A DNA stretch of 23,927 bases from a bacterium (GTDB taxonomy: Bacteria; ARS69): positions 1-23,927 of the forward strand of contig JALGZO010000756.1 in assembly GCA_025774865.1 (NCBI GenBank). Direction: 5' to 3'. A program made the position numbers and the translations under genes. The notes beneath the pieces are model-generated. The model was not told the origin of the DNA and did not search any database. It worked only from the letters and a program-made list of their open reading frames with translations. Below are positions 1 through 12,481 of this stretch, one piece after another (position 1 is the first letter of the stretch; every line of letters starts with the position of its first letter).

Positions 1-145
1 CATCGAGATGGTGATGCCGGGCGACAACGTGAAGATGGAAGTGGCTCTGGTCCAGCCCATCGCGATGGAGAAAGAGCTTCGTTTCGCGATCCGCGAAGGT
101 GGTCGCACGGTGGGTGCGGGCGTCGTCACCGAGATTCTGGAGTAA
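1..145 (+). CDS. tuf: Elongation factor Tu, 3' end (first tuf copy, partial)
   Basis: Only the last 47 codons are in the window; the gene runs off the left edge and the frame begins at base 2. EF-Tu is the GTPase that brings aminoacyl-tRNA to the ribosomal A site. The visible part is the C-terminal beta-barrel domain 3, with [24 protein letters not shown] and an intact C-terminus [10 protein letters not shown] before TAA. Bases 1-114 are identical to 16420-16533 of the second tuf. Base 115 is T where the second copy has C after its duplication, and the last 32 bases to just past the stop match again. This copy shows what the undamaged C-terminus looks like. It is followed directly by tRNA-Trp, a very common arrangement upstream of secE-nusG. 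Confidence 0.96.
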   Translation, partial: IEMVMPGDNVKMEVALVQPIAMEKELRFAIREGGRTVGAGVVTEILE

Positions 146-183
146 CGTGACTCGGGGTCTTCGGGGCGCATCGATGAGGACGG

Positions 184-259
184 AGGCGTGTAGCTCAATC
201 GGTAGAGCACCGGTCTCCAAAACCGGGGGTTGCGGGTTCGATCCCTGCCACGCCTGCCA
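184..259 (+). tRNA. trpT: tRNA-Trp (anticodon CCA)
   Basis: A full cloverleaf can be drawn by hand. The acceptor stem is AGGCGTG (184-190) with CACGCCT (249-255). The D stem is GCTC/GAGC (193-196, 205-208). The anticodon stem is CCGGT/ACCGG (210-214, 222-226) with loop CTCCAAA, giving anticodon CCA at 217-219. The T stem is GCGGG/CCTGC with loop TTCGATC. The discriminator is G256 and the CCA tail is encoded at 257-259. The tuf-trpT-secE-nusG order is widely conserved and supports the assignment. Confidence 0.97.
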
Positions 260-310
260 TACTTCCGCCCGCGGCTCCGGTCGGTGGCGAGAGGGAGCAC
301 GACGGGCGCA

Positions 311-496
311 ATGATCGCGAAGAGCAAGAAGTTCGTCACCGACGTTTACGTCGAGATGAAGAAGGTGAGCTGGCCGAGCCGGAACGAGCTCCGGGGCTCC
401 ACGGTGGTCGTGATCGTGACGGTCATCATTCTCTCCATCTTCATCGGGTTGGTGGACCGGATCCTCAGTCTCGGCCTCGAAAGGGTGTTGAGTTGA
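311..496 (+). CDS. secE: Preprotein translocase subunit SecE
   Basis: A 61-residue single-span SecE, the small essential subunit that clamps SecY in the inner-membrane SecYEG protein-export channel. The amphipathic N-terminal helix carries the family signature KKVSWPSR (residues 17-24), followed by one hydrophobic membrane segment at about residues 31-49. The length matches short SecE proteins of most bacteria rather than the three-span form of E. coli. The ATG at 311 was chosen because longer in-frame starts run into the tRNA gene. The gene lies between tRNA-Trp and nusG, as in most bacteria. No strong Shine-Dalgarno is evident; GGGAG about a dozen bases upstream is the best candidate. Confidence 0.95.
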   Translation: MIAKSKKFVTDVYVEMKKVSWPSRNELRGSTVVVIVTVIILSIFIGLVDRILSLGLERVLS

Positions 497-528
497 CCGA
501 ATCGGAATCCCCCATCGTCGAGCCGGGT

Positions 529-537
529 AAGGAGAGG
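529..537 (+). promoter_or_regulatory. Ribosome binding site deciding the nusG start
   Basis: AAGGAGAGG lies just upstream of the ATG at 541, with six bases between the AAGGAG core and the start. This selects the ATG over the in-frame TTG at 493 that overlaps the secE stop codon. Confidence 0.75.
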
Positions 538-540
538 ACC

Positions 541-1068
541 ATGAAGTGGTATGCGATCCATACCTACTCGGGTCACGAGAACAAGGTGAAGGGCAACCTG
601 GAGCGGGCGATCGCAACGTCCGGCCTCGAGGATCATTTCGGCCGCATTCTCGTCCCGACCCAGGTCGTCACGGAGATGAGGAACGGGAAGAAGACGCAGT
701 CCACGCGGAAGTTCTTCCCGACGTACATCATCATCGAGATGGATCTGGACGAGGACACCTGGCACGTCGTTCGGAACTGTCCGGGAGTGAGCCGTTTCGT
801 CGGCACGAAGTCGTCGAAGCCGGATCCTCTCCGGGGGGCCGAAGTCGATCGCATCCTCGGCCAGATCGAGGGCGCCAAGGACAAGGCGATCCCCGAGGTT
901 CCGTTCCACGAGGGTGAGCACGTGAAGGTCGTCGATGGCCCGTTCTCGGACTTCACGGGCGTCGTCGACGAAGTGAACGCGGAGCGTGGAAAGCTGAAGG
1001 TCATGGTCTCGATCTTCGGTCGCGCCACGCCCGTCGAGCTGGATTTCCTCCAGGTTCAGGCGGTCTAG
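541..1068 (+). CDS. nusG: Transcription termination/antitermination protein NusG
   Basis: A 175-residue NusG, the universally conserved elongation factor that binds the RNA polymerase clamp and couples it to Rho or to ribosomal protein S10. The N-terminal NGN domain begins MKWYAIHTYSGHE and contains the motif FPTYIIIEMDLD; the C-terminal KOW domain covers about residues 122-175 with GPFSDFTG at 133-140. The length is typical. I chose ATG 541 on the basis of a strong Shine-Dalgarno and because MKWYAIHTYSG is the usual N-terminus. The upstream TTG at 493 would add 16 residues without family support. S10, its ribosomal contact, is encoded about 16 kb downstream in the same supercluster. Confidence 0.96.
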   Translation: MKWYAIHTYSGHENKVKGNLERAIATSGLEDHFGRILVPTQVVTEMRNGKKTQSTRKFFPTYIIIEMDLDEDTWHVVRNCPGVSRFVGTKSSKPDPLRGAEVDRILGQIEGAKDKAIPEVPFHEGEHVKVVDGPFSDFTGVVDEVNAERGKLKVMVSIFGRATPVELDFLQVQAV

Positions 1069-1161
1069 AGAGACTCGGTTCGAGCGGCCCGGCCAGGTGG
1101 CCGGCGCGTGCGCTCGCGCGAACGTTCGGTAGCAGCGAAGAAACGCAGGAAGGAACGAGGA

Positions 1162-1590
1162 ATGGCCCCTCCGAAACGAGTGATGGCGCTGATCAAGCTT
1201 CAGATCAAGGCCGGGCAGGCGAACCCTTCGCCTCCGGTGGGGCCGGCGCTCGGCCAGCACGGCGTCAACATCATGGATTTCTGCAAGCAGTTCAACGACC
1301 GGACGAAGCAGCAGAGCGGCGTGGTCACCCCGGTGGTGATCACGGTCCACCAGGACCGGACGTTCTCCTTCATCACGAAGACACCGCCAGCGGCCGTGCT
1401 TTTGCTGAAGGCGCTCGGGATCCCGAAGGGATCCGGCGAGCCGAACCGGAACAAGATCGGCCGGGTGACGGCCGCGCAGGTCCGGGAGATCGCGGAGACG
1501 AAGATGGAAGACCTCAACGCGAACGATGTGGAAGCGGCCATGAAGATGGTGGCCGGCACCGCGCGCAGCATGGGGATCGAAACGCAGTAG
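1162..1590 (+). CDS. rplK: 50S ribosomal protein L11 (uL11)
   Basis: A 142-residue L11, at the base of the ribosomal stalk, where it binds the 23S rRNA GTPase-associated centre and is the thiostrepton contact site. The N-terminal domain has the signature [21 protein letters not shown] (from residue 14), including the proline-rich segment that contacts the rRNA. The C-terminal RNA-binding domain contains [12 protein letters not shown]. The ATG at 1162 gives the usual length and is preceded by GGAAGGAACGAGG. An in-frame start at 1108 would add an arginine/lysine-rich leader with no counterpart in the family. L1, encoded next, represses this pair in E. coli; I see no clear L1 site in the 93-nt leader. 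Confidence 0.96.
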   Translation: MAPPKRVMALIKLQIKAGQANPSPPVGPALGQHGVNIMDFCKQFNDRTKQQSGVVTPVVITVHQDRTFSFITKTPPAAVLLLKALGIPKGSGEPNRNKIGRVTAAQVREIAETKMEDLNANDVEAAMKMVAGTARSMGIETQ

Positions 1591-1660
1591 GAGTTCGAGG
1601 GGCACACCACGGCCCGAACGTGGGAGGGAGGCAAGGCCTCTCGCGAACGAGGAGAGTCGT

Positions 1661-2362
1661 ATGGGACACAGCCGGCGTTACGAAACGATGGCCGCGAAGC
1701 GTGACCCGATGTCGCGCTACGGCGTGGCCGAGGCGGTCAAGATGGTGAAGGAGAACGCCACCGCGAAGTTCGACGAGACGGTCGAGGTCGCGGCCAATCT
1801 CGGCGTCGACCCGCGGCACGCGGATCAACAGGTGCGAGGCACGGTCGCGCTGCCGCACGGAACCGGGAAGACCGTCCGGGTGCTCGTTCTCGCCCAGGGC
1901 GACAAGCAGAAGGAAGCCGAGGCCGCCGGAGCGGATTACGTCGGCGCGGATGATTTCATCGAGAAGATTCAGAAGGGCTGGACCGACGTGGACGTCGTCA
2001 TCACGACCCCGGACATGATGGGGCGGGTCGGGAGGCTGGGGAAGATCCTCGGTCCCCGCGGACTCATGCCGAACCCCAAGAGCGGCACGGTGACCATGGA
2101 CGTCGCGAAGGCCGTCGCCGAGGTGAAGGCGGGGAAGATCGAGTATCGGGTGGACAAGACCGGCAACGTCCAGGTCCCCGTGGGCAAAGCCTCGTTCGGC
2201 GAGGAAGCGCTCACTGAGAACATCCGCACGCTGATCGCCGAGCTTCAGCGCGTGAAGCCGTCCGCCGCCAAGGGGGCGTACTTCAAGAACGTCACCGTCA
2301 GCTCCACGATGGGTGCCGGCGTCCGCGTCGACGTCTTGGCCGAGCTGCAGAGCCTCAGTTAG
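1661..2362 (+). CDS. rplA: 50S ribosomal protein L1 (uL1)
   Basis: A 233-residue L1, the protein of the mobile L1 stalk that helps release deacylated tRNA from the E site. Conserved blocks are [27 protein letters not shown] (about 34-60) and the signature [20 protein letters not shown] at 121-140. The length agrees with the family. The ATG at 1661 follows GAGGAGAG and gives an N-terminus ([19 protein letters not shown]) that aligns with other L1 proteins. It lies 70 nt after rplK and only 9 nt before rplJ. Confidence 0.96.
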   Translation: MGHSRRYETMAAKRDPMSRYGVAEAVKMVKENATAKFDETVEVAANLGVDPRHADQQVRGTVALPHGTGKTVRVLVLAQGDKQKEAEAAGADYVGADDFIEKIQKGWTDVDVVITTPDMMGRVGRLGKILGPRGLMPNPKSGTVTMDVAKAVAEVKAGKIEYRVDKTGNVQVPVGKASFGEEALTENIRTLIAELQRVKPSAAKGAYFKNVTVSSTMGAGVRVDVLAELQSLS

Positions 2363-2371
2363 GAGGGATCG

Positions 2372-3046
2372 ATGCCGACGGCCCAAAAAACCGCTGCCAT
2401 CGAGCAGCTCCGAGAGACGTTCGACGGTGCGACCGCGATCTTCCTCGCGGACTTCACCGGACTCAACGTGGAGAAGATCACCGATCTTCGTCGGAAGTGT
2501 CGCAAGGACGGGGTCGAGCTGACGGTCATCAAGAACACGCTCGCCATAAAGGCGTGCCGGGCGTTGGAATTGGAACAGCTCGAGCCTCATTTCCACGGGC
2601 CGACGGCGATGGCCGTTTCCACCGACGACCCGACCTCCCCGGCTCGCGTGTTGATCGACTTCAGGAAGGAGCACGAGCGGCCCCAGGTGAAGCTCGGGTT
2701 CGTGGACGGGCGGATCCTGACGGCGGCCGAGGTGGAGGCCCTGGCCAAGCTGCCCACGCGGGATCAGTTGATCTCCCAGGTGATGCAGCTCGCGCAGGCC
2801 CCGGCGTCGAACTTCGTCGCCGCCCTCCAGGACGTGATGGGCAAGGTCGTTCGCACCGTGGATGCGGTTCGCGACGGGATGGAGAAGGGCACGATCGCCG
2901 CCAAGGAGGCTCCCGCGGAAGAAGCGCCCGCGGAGGAAGCTCCCGCGGCCGAAGCTCCCGCGGCGGAAGCAACCGAAGAAGCTGCCGGAGAGGAAGCGGC
3001 GGCCGGCGACGAAGAAGCCGAGAGCGACGACAAGAAGGACGAATGA
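2372..3046 (+). CDS. rplJ: 50S ribosomal protein L10 (uL10) with acidic Ala/Glu tail
   Basis: L10 anchors the L7/L12 dimers to the 50S GTPase-associated centre. The core (about residues 1-175) is recognisable: FLADFTGLNVEKITDLRRKCRK near the N-terminus, VIKNTLA at 52-58, then the long C-terminal helix NFVAALQDVMGKVVRTVDAVRDGM that receives L12. The protein is 224 residues, about 45 longer than usual. The excess is a repetitive Pro-Ala-Glu stretch from about residue 178, ending in an acidic DDKKDE tail. The DNA there consists of imperfect 15-bp units of the form gctcccgcggaagaa. AGGAGGG sits just before ATG 2372. The spacing to rplA is 9 nt, so there is no separate L10 leader. Confidence 0.95.
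   Translation: MPTAQKTAAIEQLRETFDGATAIFLADFTGLNVEKITDLRRKCRKDGVELTVIKNTLAIKACRALELEQLEPHFHGPTAMAVSTDDPTSPARVLIDFRKEHERPQVKLGFVDGRILTAAEVEALAKLPTRDQLISQVMQLAQAPASNFVAALQDVMGKVVRTVDAVRDGMEKGTIAAKEAPAEEAPAEEAPAAEAPAAEATEEAAGEEAAAGDEEAESDDKKDE
2918..2980 (+). repeat. Imperfect 15-bp tandem repeats inside the rplJ 3' end
   Basis: Successive units of the form gctcccgcggaagaa encode a repeating A-P-A-E/A-E pattern in the L10 tail. Units differ at one to three positions, so this looks like an old expansion and not a recent slippage event. Confidence 0.6.
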
Positions 3047-3109
3047 GGATTGCGGTGACTCAGCGCCGCTTAGTCGAAGGACCGTACCCGCAGTTGGAGG
3101 AAGCAAGAG

Positions 3110-3490
3110 ATGTCTGAGAACGTGACCAAGGTCGTGGACATGATCGGCAACATGACAGTGCTCGAAGTTGCCGACCTCGTGAAGGAGATGGAAGACAAGT
3201 TCGGCGTCACCGCGGCCGCGCCCATGATGGCGGTGCCGGGGATGATGGCCGGTGGCGGTGCGGCGGTGGAGGAAGAGAAGACGGACTTCGACGTGGTGCT
3301 GGCGGCGATCGGGGACAAGAAGATCCAGGTCATCAAGGTCGTGCGTGCGATCACCGGACTCGGTCTGAAGGAAGCCAAGGAGCTCGTGGACGGCGCTCCC
3401 AAGGTGGTGAAAGAAGGCGTGGAGAAGGCAGAGGCCGAAGACCTCAAGAAGCAGATCGAGGAGGCAGGCGGCACCGTCGAGCTGAAGTAG
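3110..3490 (+). CDS. rplL: 50S ribosomal protein L7/L12 (bL12)
   Basis: A 126-residue L7/L12, the multicopy stalk protein that recruits and stimulates translational GTPases (EF-Tu, EF-G, IF2, RF3). Its three parts are visible. Residues 1-35 are the dimerisation/L10-binding helices. About 37-54 is a flexible hinge rich in Ala, Met and Gly. From 57 onward is the globular C-terminal domain, with [20 protein letters not shown] at 71-90, the factor-binding helix surface. The start at 3110 is preceded by GGAGGAAG. It is followed by a 130-nt gap with two hairpins before rpoB. Confidence 0.97.
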   Translation: MSENVTKVVDMIGNMTVLEVADLVKEMEDKFGVTAAAPMMAVPGMMAGGGAAVEEEKTDFDVVLAAIGDKKIQVIKVVRAITGLGLKEAKELVDGAPKVVKEGVEKAEAEDLKKQIEEAGGTVELK

Positions 3491-3511
3491 CCGAGCGTGA
3501 ACTCCGTGGAG

Positions 3512-3567
3512 CTCTGCGGGCGTCGGTCCCGCGGAGACACACTCGGAGCCCGGGTCACGGCCCGGGC
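3512..3567 (+). promoter_or_regulatory. Two tandem hairpins in the rplL-rpoB gap
   Basis: Hairpin 1 pairs 3512-3520 with 3528-3536: nine pairs including one G-U, loop CGTCGGT. Hairpin 2 pairs GCCCGGG (3548-3554) with CCCGGGC (3561-3567), loop TCACGG. Neither is followed by a T run, so they are not classic terminators. In E. coli the same gap holds a partial attenuator and an RNase III processing site that lower rpoBC relative to rplJL output; a similar role here is inference. Confidence 0.45.
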
Positions 3568-3605
3568 GGCCGCACCATGTAGAAGGGTGAGATCTACCCC
3601 GGTCG

Positions 3606-3611
3606 AAGGAG
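3606..3611 (+). promoter_or_regulatory. Ribosome binding site deciding the rpoB start
   Basis: AAGGAG abuts the ATG at 3612 with no spacer, which is too close to use. It stands nine bases before the in-frame GTG at 3621, a workable distance. Confidence 0.65.
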
Positions 3612-3620
3612 ATGGACTAC

Positions 3621-7433
<3,813 letters not shown>

Positions 7434-7517
7434 GCGTCGAGGCGGAACGGATCGCACCCCCGCGAGAACGGGGCGGTTTGAAAACAGGTTCGATTTCCTG
7501 AATGCAGGGGGGTCCGA

Positions 7518-10500
7518 GTGTTCGGATTCGCGGAACCGCGGGAAAAGAAGCAGATCTCCTACAGAGCTATGCGAATTCAGCTGGCGTCGCCGGAGACCAT
7601 CCGTCAGGCGTCGCACGGCGAAGTCACGAAGCCGGAAACGATCAACTACCGTACGTTCAAGCCGGAAAAAGACGGGCTCTTCTGCGAGAAGATCTTCGGC
7701 CCGGTGAAGGACTGGGAGTGCAACTGCGGTAAGTACAAGAGAATCCGCTACCGCGGAGTGATCTGTGACCGCTGCGGCGTCGAGGTCACGCAGGCCAAGG
7801 TGCGGCGCGAGCGGATGGGTCACATCGAGCTGGCGGTTCCCGTCTCGCACATCTGGTATTTCAAGGGCGTGCCGAGCCGGATCGGGTACATGCTCGAGAT
7901 GTCGGTGCGGGACCTCGAGCGCGTGCTTTACTACGAGTCGTACGTGGTGATCGATCCGGGCGACACTCCTCTCAAGGAGAAGCAGCTCATCACGGAGGAC
8001 GAGTACCTCGAGCTCACCGAAGAGTACGGGGACGCGTTCGTGGCCGAGATGGGTGCCGGCGCCGTCAAGAAGCTCCTGTCCTCCATCGACGTGGAAGAAC
8101 TCTCGGCCGAGCTGCGCGCGCACGCCAAGGTCGAGACGTCGGTGCAGCGGAAGAAGGAGATCCTGAAGCGTCTCAAGGTCGTGGAGGCGTTCCGCCACTC
8201 CAAGAATCGACCGGATTGGATGATCCTCGACGTGATTCCGGTGCTGCCGCCGGATCTGCGCCCGCTCGTGCCGCTCGAGGGTGGGCGGTTCGCCACGTCC
8301 GATCTGAACGATCTGTATCGTCGCGTGATCAACCGGACGAATCGCCTCAAGAAGCTCATGGACATCAAGGCTCCCGAGGTGATTCTCCGCAACGAGAAGC
8401 GGATGCTGCAGGAAGCGGTCGACGCTCTCTTCGACAACGGTCGTCGTAGCCGCGCGGTCCGCGGTCCCGGCAACCGTCCGCTCAAGTCGCTCTCCGACAT
8501 GCTCAAGGGGAAGCAAGGCCGCTTCCGCCAGAACCTGCTCGGGAAGCGGGTGGATTACTCCGGCCGCTCGGTAATCGTCGTCGGCCCGGACCTCAAGGTC
8601 CACCAGTGCGGACTACCGAAATCCATGGCCTTGGAGCTCTTCAAGCCGTTCATCATCAAGCGGCTCGAGGACAAGGGCTACGTGCAGACGGTCAAGAGCG
8701 CGAAGAAGCTCGTGGAGCGGGAGAAGCCCGAGGTCTGGGACATCCTGGAAGAGATCATTCAAGATCATCCGGTGATGCTGAACCGCGCCCCGACGCTCCA
8801 CCGTCTCGGCATCCAGGCGTTCCAGCCGGTGCTCGTGGAGGGTAAGGCGATCCGCCTCCATCCCCTCGTCTGCACCGCGTTCAACGCCGACTTCGATGGC
8901 GACCAGATGGCCGTGCACTTGCCGCTTTCGTTCGAGGCCCAGCTCGAGGCGCGCGTGCTCATGCTCGCGTCGAACAACGTTCTGTCGACGGCCAACGGCC
9001 GCCCGATCATGTCCGCATCGCAAGACATGGTTCTCGGCTGCTACTACCTCACGATGGGATTGCTGCCGGAAAACGAGCGGAAGAGGCCGATGGCGTTCGC
9101 ATCGCCCGAGGGGGCGCTCGCCGCGCTCGAGGAGAAGGTCGTGCGGCTGCACGAGAAGGTACGCGTGCGCGTCGAGAACGAGACCGTCGAGACGACCCCC
9201 GGTCGGGTCATGTTCAACGAGATCCTTCCCGACCTCGTCCCGTTCATGAACGATGCCCTCGACAAGAAGACGCTGGAACAGCTGGTCCACGATGTCTATC
9301 GCCGCTGCGGGCGGCACGAGACCAGTATCTTCCTCGACCAGATGAAGCGGACCGGTTTCCACTTCGCGACGGTGGCGGGCCTGACTGTCGGCATCGACGA
9401 CGTCCGCATTCCGGCCGAGAAGACGGAGCTCATCGACGCCACGGCGAAGGACATCGAGAAGATCCTGGATGACTACGCGAAGGGCGCCATCACGGACTCG
9501 GAGCGTTACAACAAGATCATCGACACGTGGACGCAGACCACGACCGCCGTCTCCGAGGTCATGTTCAACGGGATGGCGGGCGATCAGGAAGGCTTCAACC
9601 CCATCTACATGATGGCCGTTTCCGGTGCCCGGGGCTCGCGCGAGCAGATTCGCCAGCTCGCCGGGATGCGTGGTCTGATGGCCAAGCCGCAGAAGAAGCT
9701 GACCGGATCGATCGGCGAGATCATCGAGCAGCCGATCATCTCGAACTTCCGCGAGGGATTGACCGTGCTCGAGTACTTCATCTCGACGCACGGGGCGCGG
9801 AAGGGTCTGGCCGACACCGCCCTCAAGACTGCGGACGCCGGCTACCTCACGCGGCGTCTCGTGGACATCGCGCAGGATGCGATCATCACCGAGTTCGACT
9901 GCGGCACGATCATGGGCATCGACACGAAGCCTCTCAAGGACGCGGAGGAAGTGATCGAGCCGATCGGTGACCGGGTACTCGGCCGCGTGCTTGCGGAGGA
10001 CGTGATCGACCCGCTCAACGACCAAGTCCGGTACGAAGCGGGTCAGGTGCTCGAAGAGGCTGAGGCCGCGGAGATCCAGCGCCTGCACGATGAGCGAGGG
10101 CTCGAATCCTGCGTGATCCGCTCGGTGCTGACGTGCGAAGCGCGTCGCGGCGTGTGCGCTCGCTGCTATGGACGAAACCTCGCCACGTCCAGGATGGTGA
10201 ATGTCGGAGAGGCCGTCGGCGTCGTCGCGGCCCAGTCGATCGGCGAGCCGGGCACGCAGCTCACGCTGCGGACCTTCCACATAGGCGGAACGGCCATGCG
10301 GATGGCGGAGCAATCGGTCGTCATGACGAAGACGAACGGCACGGCCAAGTTCGTGTCGGTGCGGACCGTCAAGGGTGAGGACGGAGCGCTCGTCGGGATC
10401 GGCCACCACGGCGAGATCGAGGTGCACGACGATCGCGGCCGCATCCGGGCGCGCTACCAGGTTCCTTACGGCGCCACGCTGACCGTGGCGGACGGGAAGC

Positions 10501-11624
10501 CCGTATCCAGCGGGCACAAGTTGTTCGAGTGGGATCCCTACGCCTCCCCGATCCTGTCGGATCGGAAGGGCACCGTGGAGTTCGTCGACATCGTCGACGA
10601 GGTGACGGTGCGCGACGAGCTCGACGAGAAGACCGGGCTCCGGCAGCGCGTCATCATCGAGCACAAGGAGAAGTCGCTGCACCCGCACATCCACATCCTG
10701 GATAAGAGCGGGCGGGCGATGGTCAAGTACCCGATTCCCACGGGCGCCCGAATCCTCGTGCACGACGGACAGCAGGTGGCGGCGGCTACCGTCCTGTCGA
10801 AGATTCCCCGGGAGATCTCGAAGACGCGGGACATCACCGGCGGTCTGCCGCGCGTGGCGGAGCTGTTCGAGGCGCGCAAGCCGAAGGACGCCTCCGTGGT
10901 GACGGAGATCGACGGGGCCGTCGAGTTCGGCGGCGTCTCTCGTGGATTCCGAAAGGTGCTCGTCAAGGGTGACGGGATCGAGCACGAGTACCTCGTGCCG
11001 CAGGGGAAGCACCTCCTCGTCCACGAGGCTGACTACGTTCGTGCCGGTGATCGTCTCTGCGAGGGGCGGATCAATCCGCACGACATCCTCAAGATCAAGG
11101 GCATCAACGCCGTGCAGGAGTACCTCCTCAACGAGATCCAGGAGGTCTATCGACTGCAGGGCGTGCAGATCAACGACAAGCACATCGAGACGATCGTGCG
11201 CCAGATGCTGCAGAAGGTCCGGATCGAGGATCCCGGCGACACGAACTTCCTCGAGGGCGACATGGTGGACAAGGCGCAGGTCCGGGACGAGAACGACCGC
11301 GTCGAGACCGAAGGCGGAACGCCGGCCACCTATCAGCCGCTCCTCCTCGGAATCACGAAGGCGAGCCTCTCCACGGAGAGCTTCATCTCTGCCGCGTCGT
11401 TCCAGGAGACCACCCGCGTCCTCACCGAGGCCGCGATCAACGGATCGACCGACCGTCTCAGCGGGCTCAAGGAGAACGTGATCATGGGCAACCTGATCCC
11501 GGCCGGAACCGGAATCGGGCGTCTGAGATCGGTCAAGATCCAGGTCGAAGTGCCGGAGGAAACGACCGACGAGGCGCCAGCAGCGCCGGCCGCACCGCTG
11601 GAGAAGGTCGAGTCACAGTCCTAG
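7518..11624 (+). CDS. rpoC: DNA-directed RNA polymerase subunit beta'
   Basis: The beta' subunit, 1368 residues, holding the active-site magnesium. The catalytic motif NADFDGDQ lies at residues 456-463, with Asp 458, 460 and 462 as ligands. The N-terminal zinc site has Cys 68, 70, 83 and 86. The second zinc site has the Cys of FDCGT plus the cluster in [19 protein letters not shown]. Bridge-helix/trigger-loop blocks such as [16 protein letters not shown] are present. It starts at GTG 7518 behind AGGGGGGT, 84 nt after rpoB, and forms one unit with it. It ends with an Ala/Pro/Glu-rich tail. It is followed by a probable terminator, so the rpoBC transcript appears to stop here. Confidence 0.97.
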   Translation: MFGFAEPREKKQISYRAMRIQLASPETIRQASHGEVTKPETINYRTFKPEKDGLFCEKIFGPVKDWECNCGKYKRIRYRGVICDRCGVEVTQAKVRRERMGHIELAVPVSHIWYFKGVPSRIGYMLEMSVRDLERVLYYESYVVIDPGDTPLKEKQLITEDEYLELTEEYGDAFVAEMGAGAVKKLLSSIDVEELSAELRAHAKVETSVQRKKEILKRLKVVEAFRHSKNRPDWMILDVIPVLPPDLRPLVPLEGGRFATSDLNDLYRRVINRTNRLKKLMDIKAPEVILRNEKRMLQEAVDALFDNGRRSRAVRGPGNRPLKSLSDMLKGKQGRFRQNLLGKRVDYSGRSVIVVGPDLKVHQCGLPKSMALELFKPFIIKRLEDKGYVQTVKSAKKLVEREKPEVWDILEEIIQDHPVMLNRAPTLHRLGIQAFQPVLVEGKAIRLHPLVCTAFNADFDGDQMAVHLPLSFEAQLEARVLMLASNNVLSTANGRPIMSASQDMVLGCYYLTMGLLPENERKRPMAFASPEGALAALEEKVVRLHEKVRVRVENETVETTPGRVMFNEILPDLVPFMNDALDKKTLEQLVHDVYRRCGRHETSIFLDQMKRTGFHFATVAGLTVGIDDVRIPAEKTELIDATAKDIEKILDDYAKGAITDSERYNKIIDTWTQTTTAVSEVMFNGMAGDQEGFNPIYMMAVSGARGSREQIRQLAGMRGLMAKPQKKLTGSIGEIIEQPIISNFREGLTVLEYFISTHGARKGLADTALKTADAGYLTRRLVDIAQDAIITEFDCGTIMGIDTKPLKDAEEVIEPIGDRVLGRVLAEDVIDPLNDQVRYEAGQVLEEAEAAEIQRLHDERGLESCVIRSVLTCEARRGVCARCYGRNLATSRMVNVGEAVGVVAAQSIGEPGTQLTLRTFHIGGTAMRMAEQSVVMTKTNGTAKFVSVRTVKGEDGALVGIGHHGEIEVHDDRGRIRARYQVPYGATLTVADGKPVSSGHKLFEWDPYASPILSDRKGTVEFVDIVDEVTVRDELDEKTGLRQRVIIEHKEKSLHPHIHILDKSGRAMVKYPIPTGARILVHDGQQVAAATVLSKIPREISKTRDITGGLPRVAELFEARKPKDASVVTEIDGAVEFGGVSRGFRKVLVKGDGIEHEYLVPQGKHLLVHEADYVRAGDRLCEGRINPHDILKIKGINAVQEYLLNEIQEVYRLQGVQINDKHIETIVRQMLQKVRIEDPGDTNFLEGDMVDKAQVRDENDRVETEGGTPATYQPLLLGITKASLSTESFISAASFQETTRVLTEAAINGSTDRLSGLKENVIMGNLIPAGTGIGRLRSVKIQVEVPEETTDEAPAAPAAPLEKVESQS

Positions 11625-11644
11625 GGGAGCGACCGGCGAGGAAC

Positions 11645-11891
11645 CAGACCAGGGGAGGGGCCCGTGCTCAGACAGTGCTCGGGCCCGCTTCCTTTTGGGG
11701 TTCTTCTACGGGTGTGAGGTGCGGGCCCTGCGCAAACTGCGCGCGGGCCCCTCTCCGGTGCGGTTCGGCGCGGGCCTATCGGGGTCGGTCCCGGAGGGGG
11801 GCGGCGGCCCGGATCTCGCCGCGTGCGGGATCTGCGCCGCGACGTGGCGCGATCGGCCACCACCCCTGAGCACGGACCCCTCCCTGGTCTG
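11645..11891 (+). repeat. Long-range inverted repeat between rpoC and rpsL
   Basis: Bases 11645-11671 are the reverse complement of 11866-11891 except for one extra G and one C/A mismatch, giving 25 pairs across a 194-nt loop. Both arms contain the elements CAGACCAGGG, AGGGG and CCGTGCTCAG (left-arm orientation). The left arm overlaps the stem of the terminator at 11658-11686, so the long and local pairings exclude each other in RNA. Confidence 0.8.
11658..11696 (+). terminator. Probable intrinsic terminator after rpoC
   Basis: GGGCCCG (11658-11664) pairs with CGGGCCC (11680-11686), and two further G-C pairs are possible inside after a mismatch. The stem is followed by the T-rich tract cttcctttt. 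It stands 34 nt after the rpoC stop. The T run is interrupted by two Cs, so termination may be partial. Confidence 0.55.
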
Positions 11892-11925
11892 ACCCTTGGC
11901 CGGCCTCCAGCCCCGCCAACAGGGG

Positions 11926-11954
11926 TTGACTCGGACCCCCGCACCCCATATTAT
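11926..11954 (+). promoter_or_regulatory. Sigma70-type promoter of the str operon
   Basis: TTGACT (11926-11931) is separated by exactly 17 bases from TATTAT (11949-11954). Each hexamer differs from consensus at one position. It lies in the only AT-rich patch of the spacer, downstream of the terminator and about 100 nt before rpsL. Transcription would start near 11961. Confidence 0.75.
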
Positions 11955-12043
11955 TCTCGGCCGGTCTGCACTAACCCGGGAAAAGCCGTCCAGGGCCCTT
12001 TTCGGTGGCCGAGGGCGGAGAAAACCCTTTTCGCGTGCTCCGC

Positions 12044-12050
12044 GGGAGGA
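12044..12050 (+). promoter_or_regulatory. Ribosome binding site deciding the rpsL TTG start
   Basis: GGGAGGA stands seven bases before TTG 12058. The intervening bases are part of a seven-T run. No ATG or GTG lies at a suitable distance in this frame. Confidence 0.75.
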
Positions 12051-12057
12051 CGTTTTT

Positions 12058-12429
<372 letters not shown>

Positions 12430-12432
12430 GTC

Positions 12433-12468
12433 GAAGCCCGGACGGTCCGGGTAGTCGGACGAGGCTTC
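12433..12468 (+). promoter_or_regulatory. Hairpin structure between rpsL and rpsG, candidate S7 operator
   Basis: GAAGCC (12433-12438) can pair with GGCTTC (12463-12468). Alternatively CCCGGA (12437-12442) pairs with TCCGGG (12446-12451) over the loop CGG. In E. coli, S7 represses translation by binding the rpsL-rpsG intercistronic region. The position fits, but I cannot recognise a 16S-like S7 site, so the role is inference. Confidence 0.35.
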
Positions 12469-12481
12469 TTCCGGAGACGAC

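Larger units (their letters stand above)
11625..12057 (+). other. 433-nt rpoC-rpsL spacer: terminator, inverted repeat, str promoter and leader
   Basis: No convincing gene lies here; short open frames have no recognisable product. From left to right it holds a probable terminator hairpin (11658-11696), a GC-rich 170-nt core with several short hairpins such as GCGCA-aac-TGCGC, the right arm of a long inverted repeat (11866-11891), a strong promoter (11926-11954) and an approximately 95-nt leader to rpsL. Confidence 0.8.

Noticed and set aside
230-310. Upstream extension of secE into the tRNA-Trp gene
   Set aside because: It would translate the tRNA anticodon arm and T arm; the ATG at 311 gives a normal SecE.
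493-540. TTG start for nusG overlapping the secE stop
   Set aside because: The ATG at 541 has a strong Shine-Dalgarno and yields the family N-terminus; the extra 16 residues have no counterpart.
1089-1104. Hairpin CCGGCC-aggt-GGCCGG between nusG and rplK, as an L1 operator or terminator
   Set aside because: There is no T tract and no resemblance to the L1-binding site that I can identify; such short GC stems are expected by chance here.
7434-7517. Regulatory element in the rpoB-rpoC gap
   Set aside because: Only a five-pair CCCCG/CGGGG stem is present in 84 nt; there is nothing beyond chance.
11675-11892. Short open frames in the rpoC-rpsL spacer
   Set aside because: Overlapping frames on both strands, no recognisable product, and no ribosome binding site that I can see; they overlap the terminator and inverted repeat.
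11896-12057. Extended rpsL start about 54 codons upstream
   Set aside because: The extension would run through the promoter hexamers and the leader, and S12 proteins do not have it.
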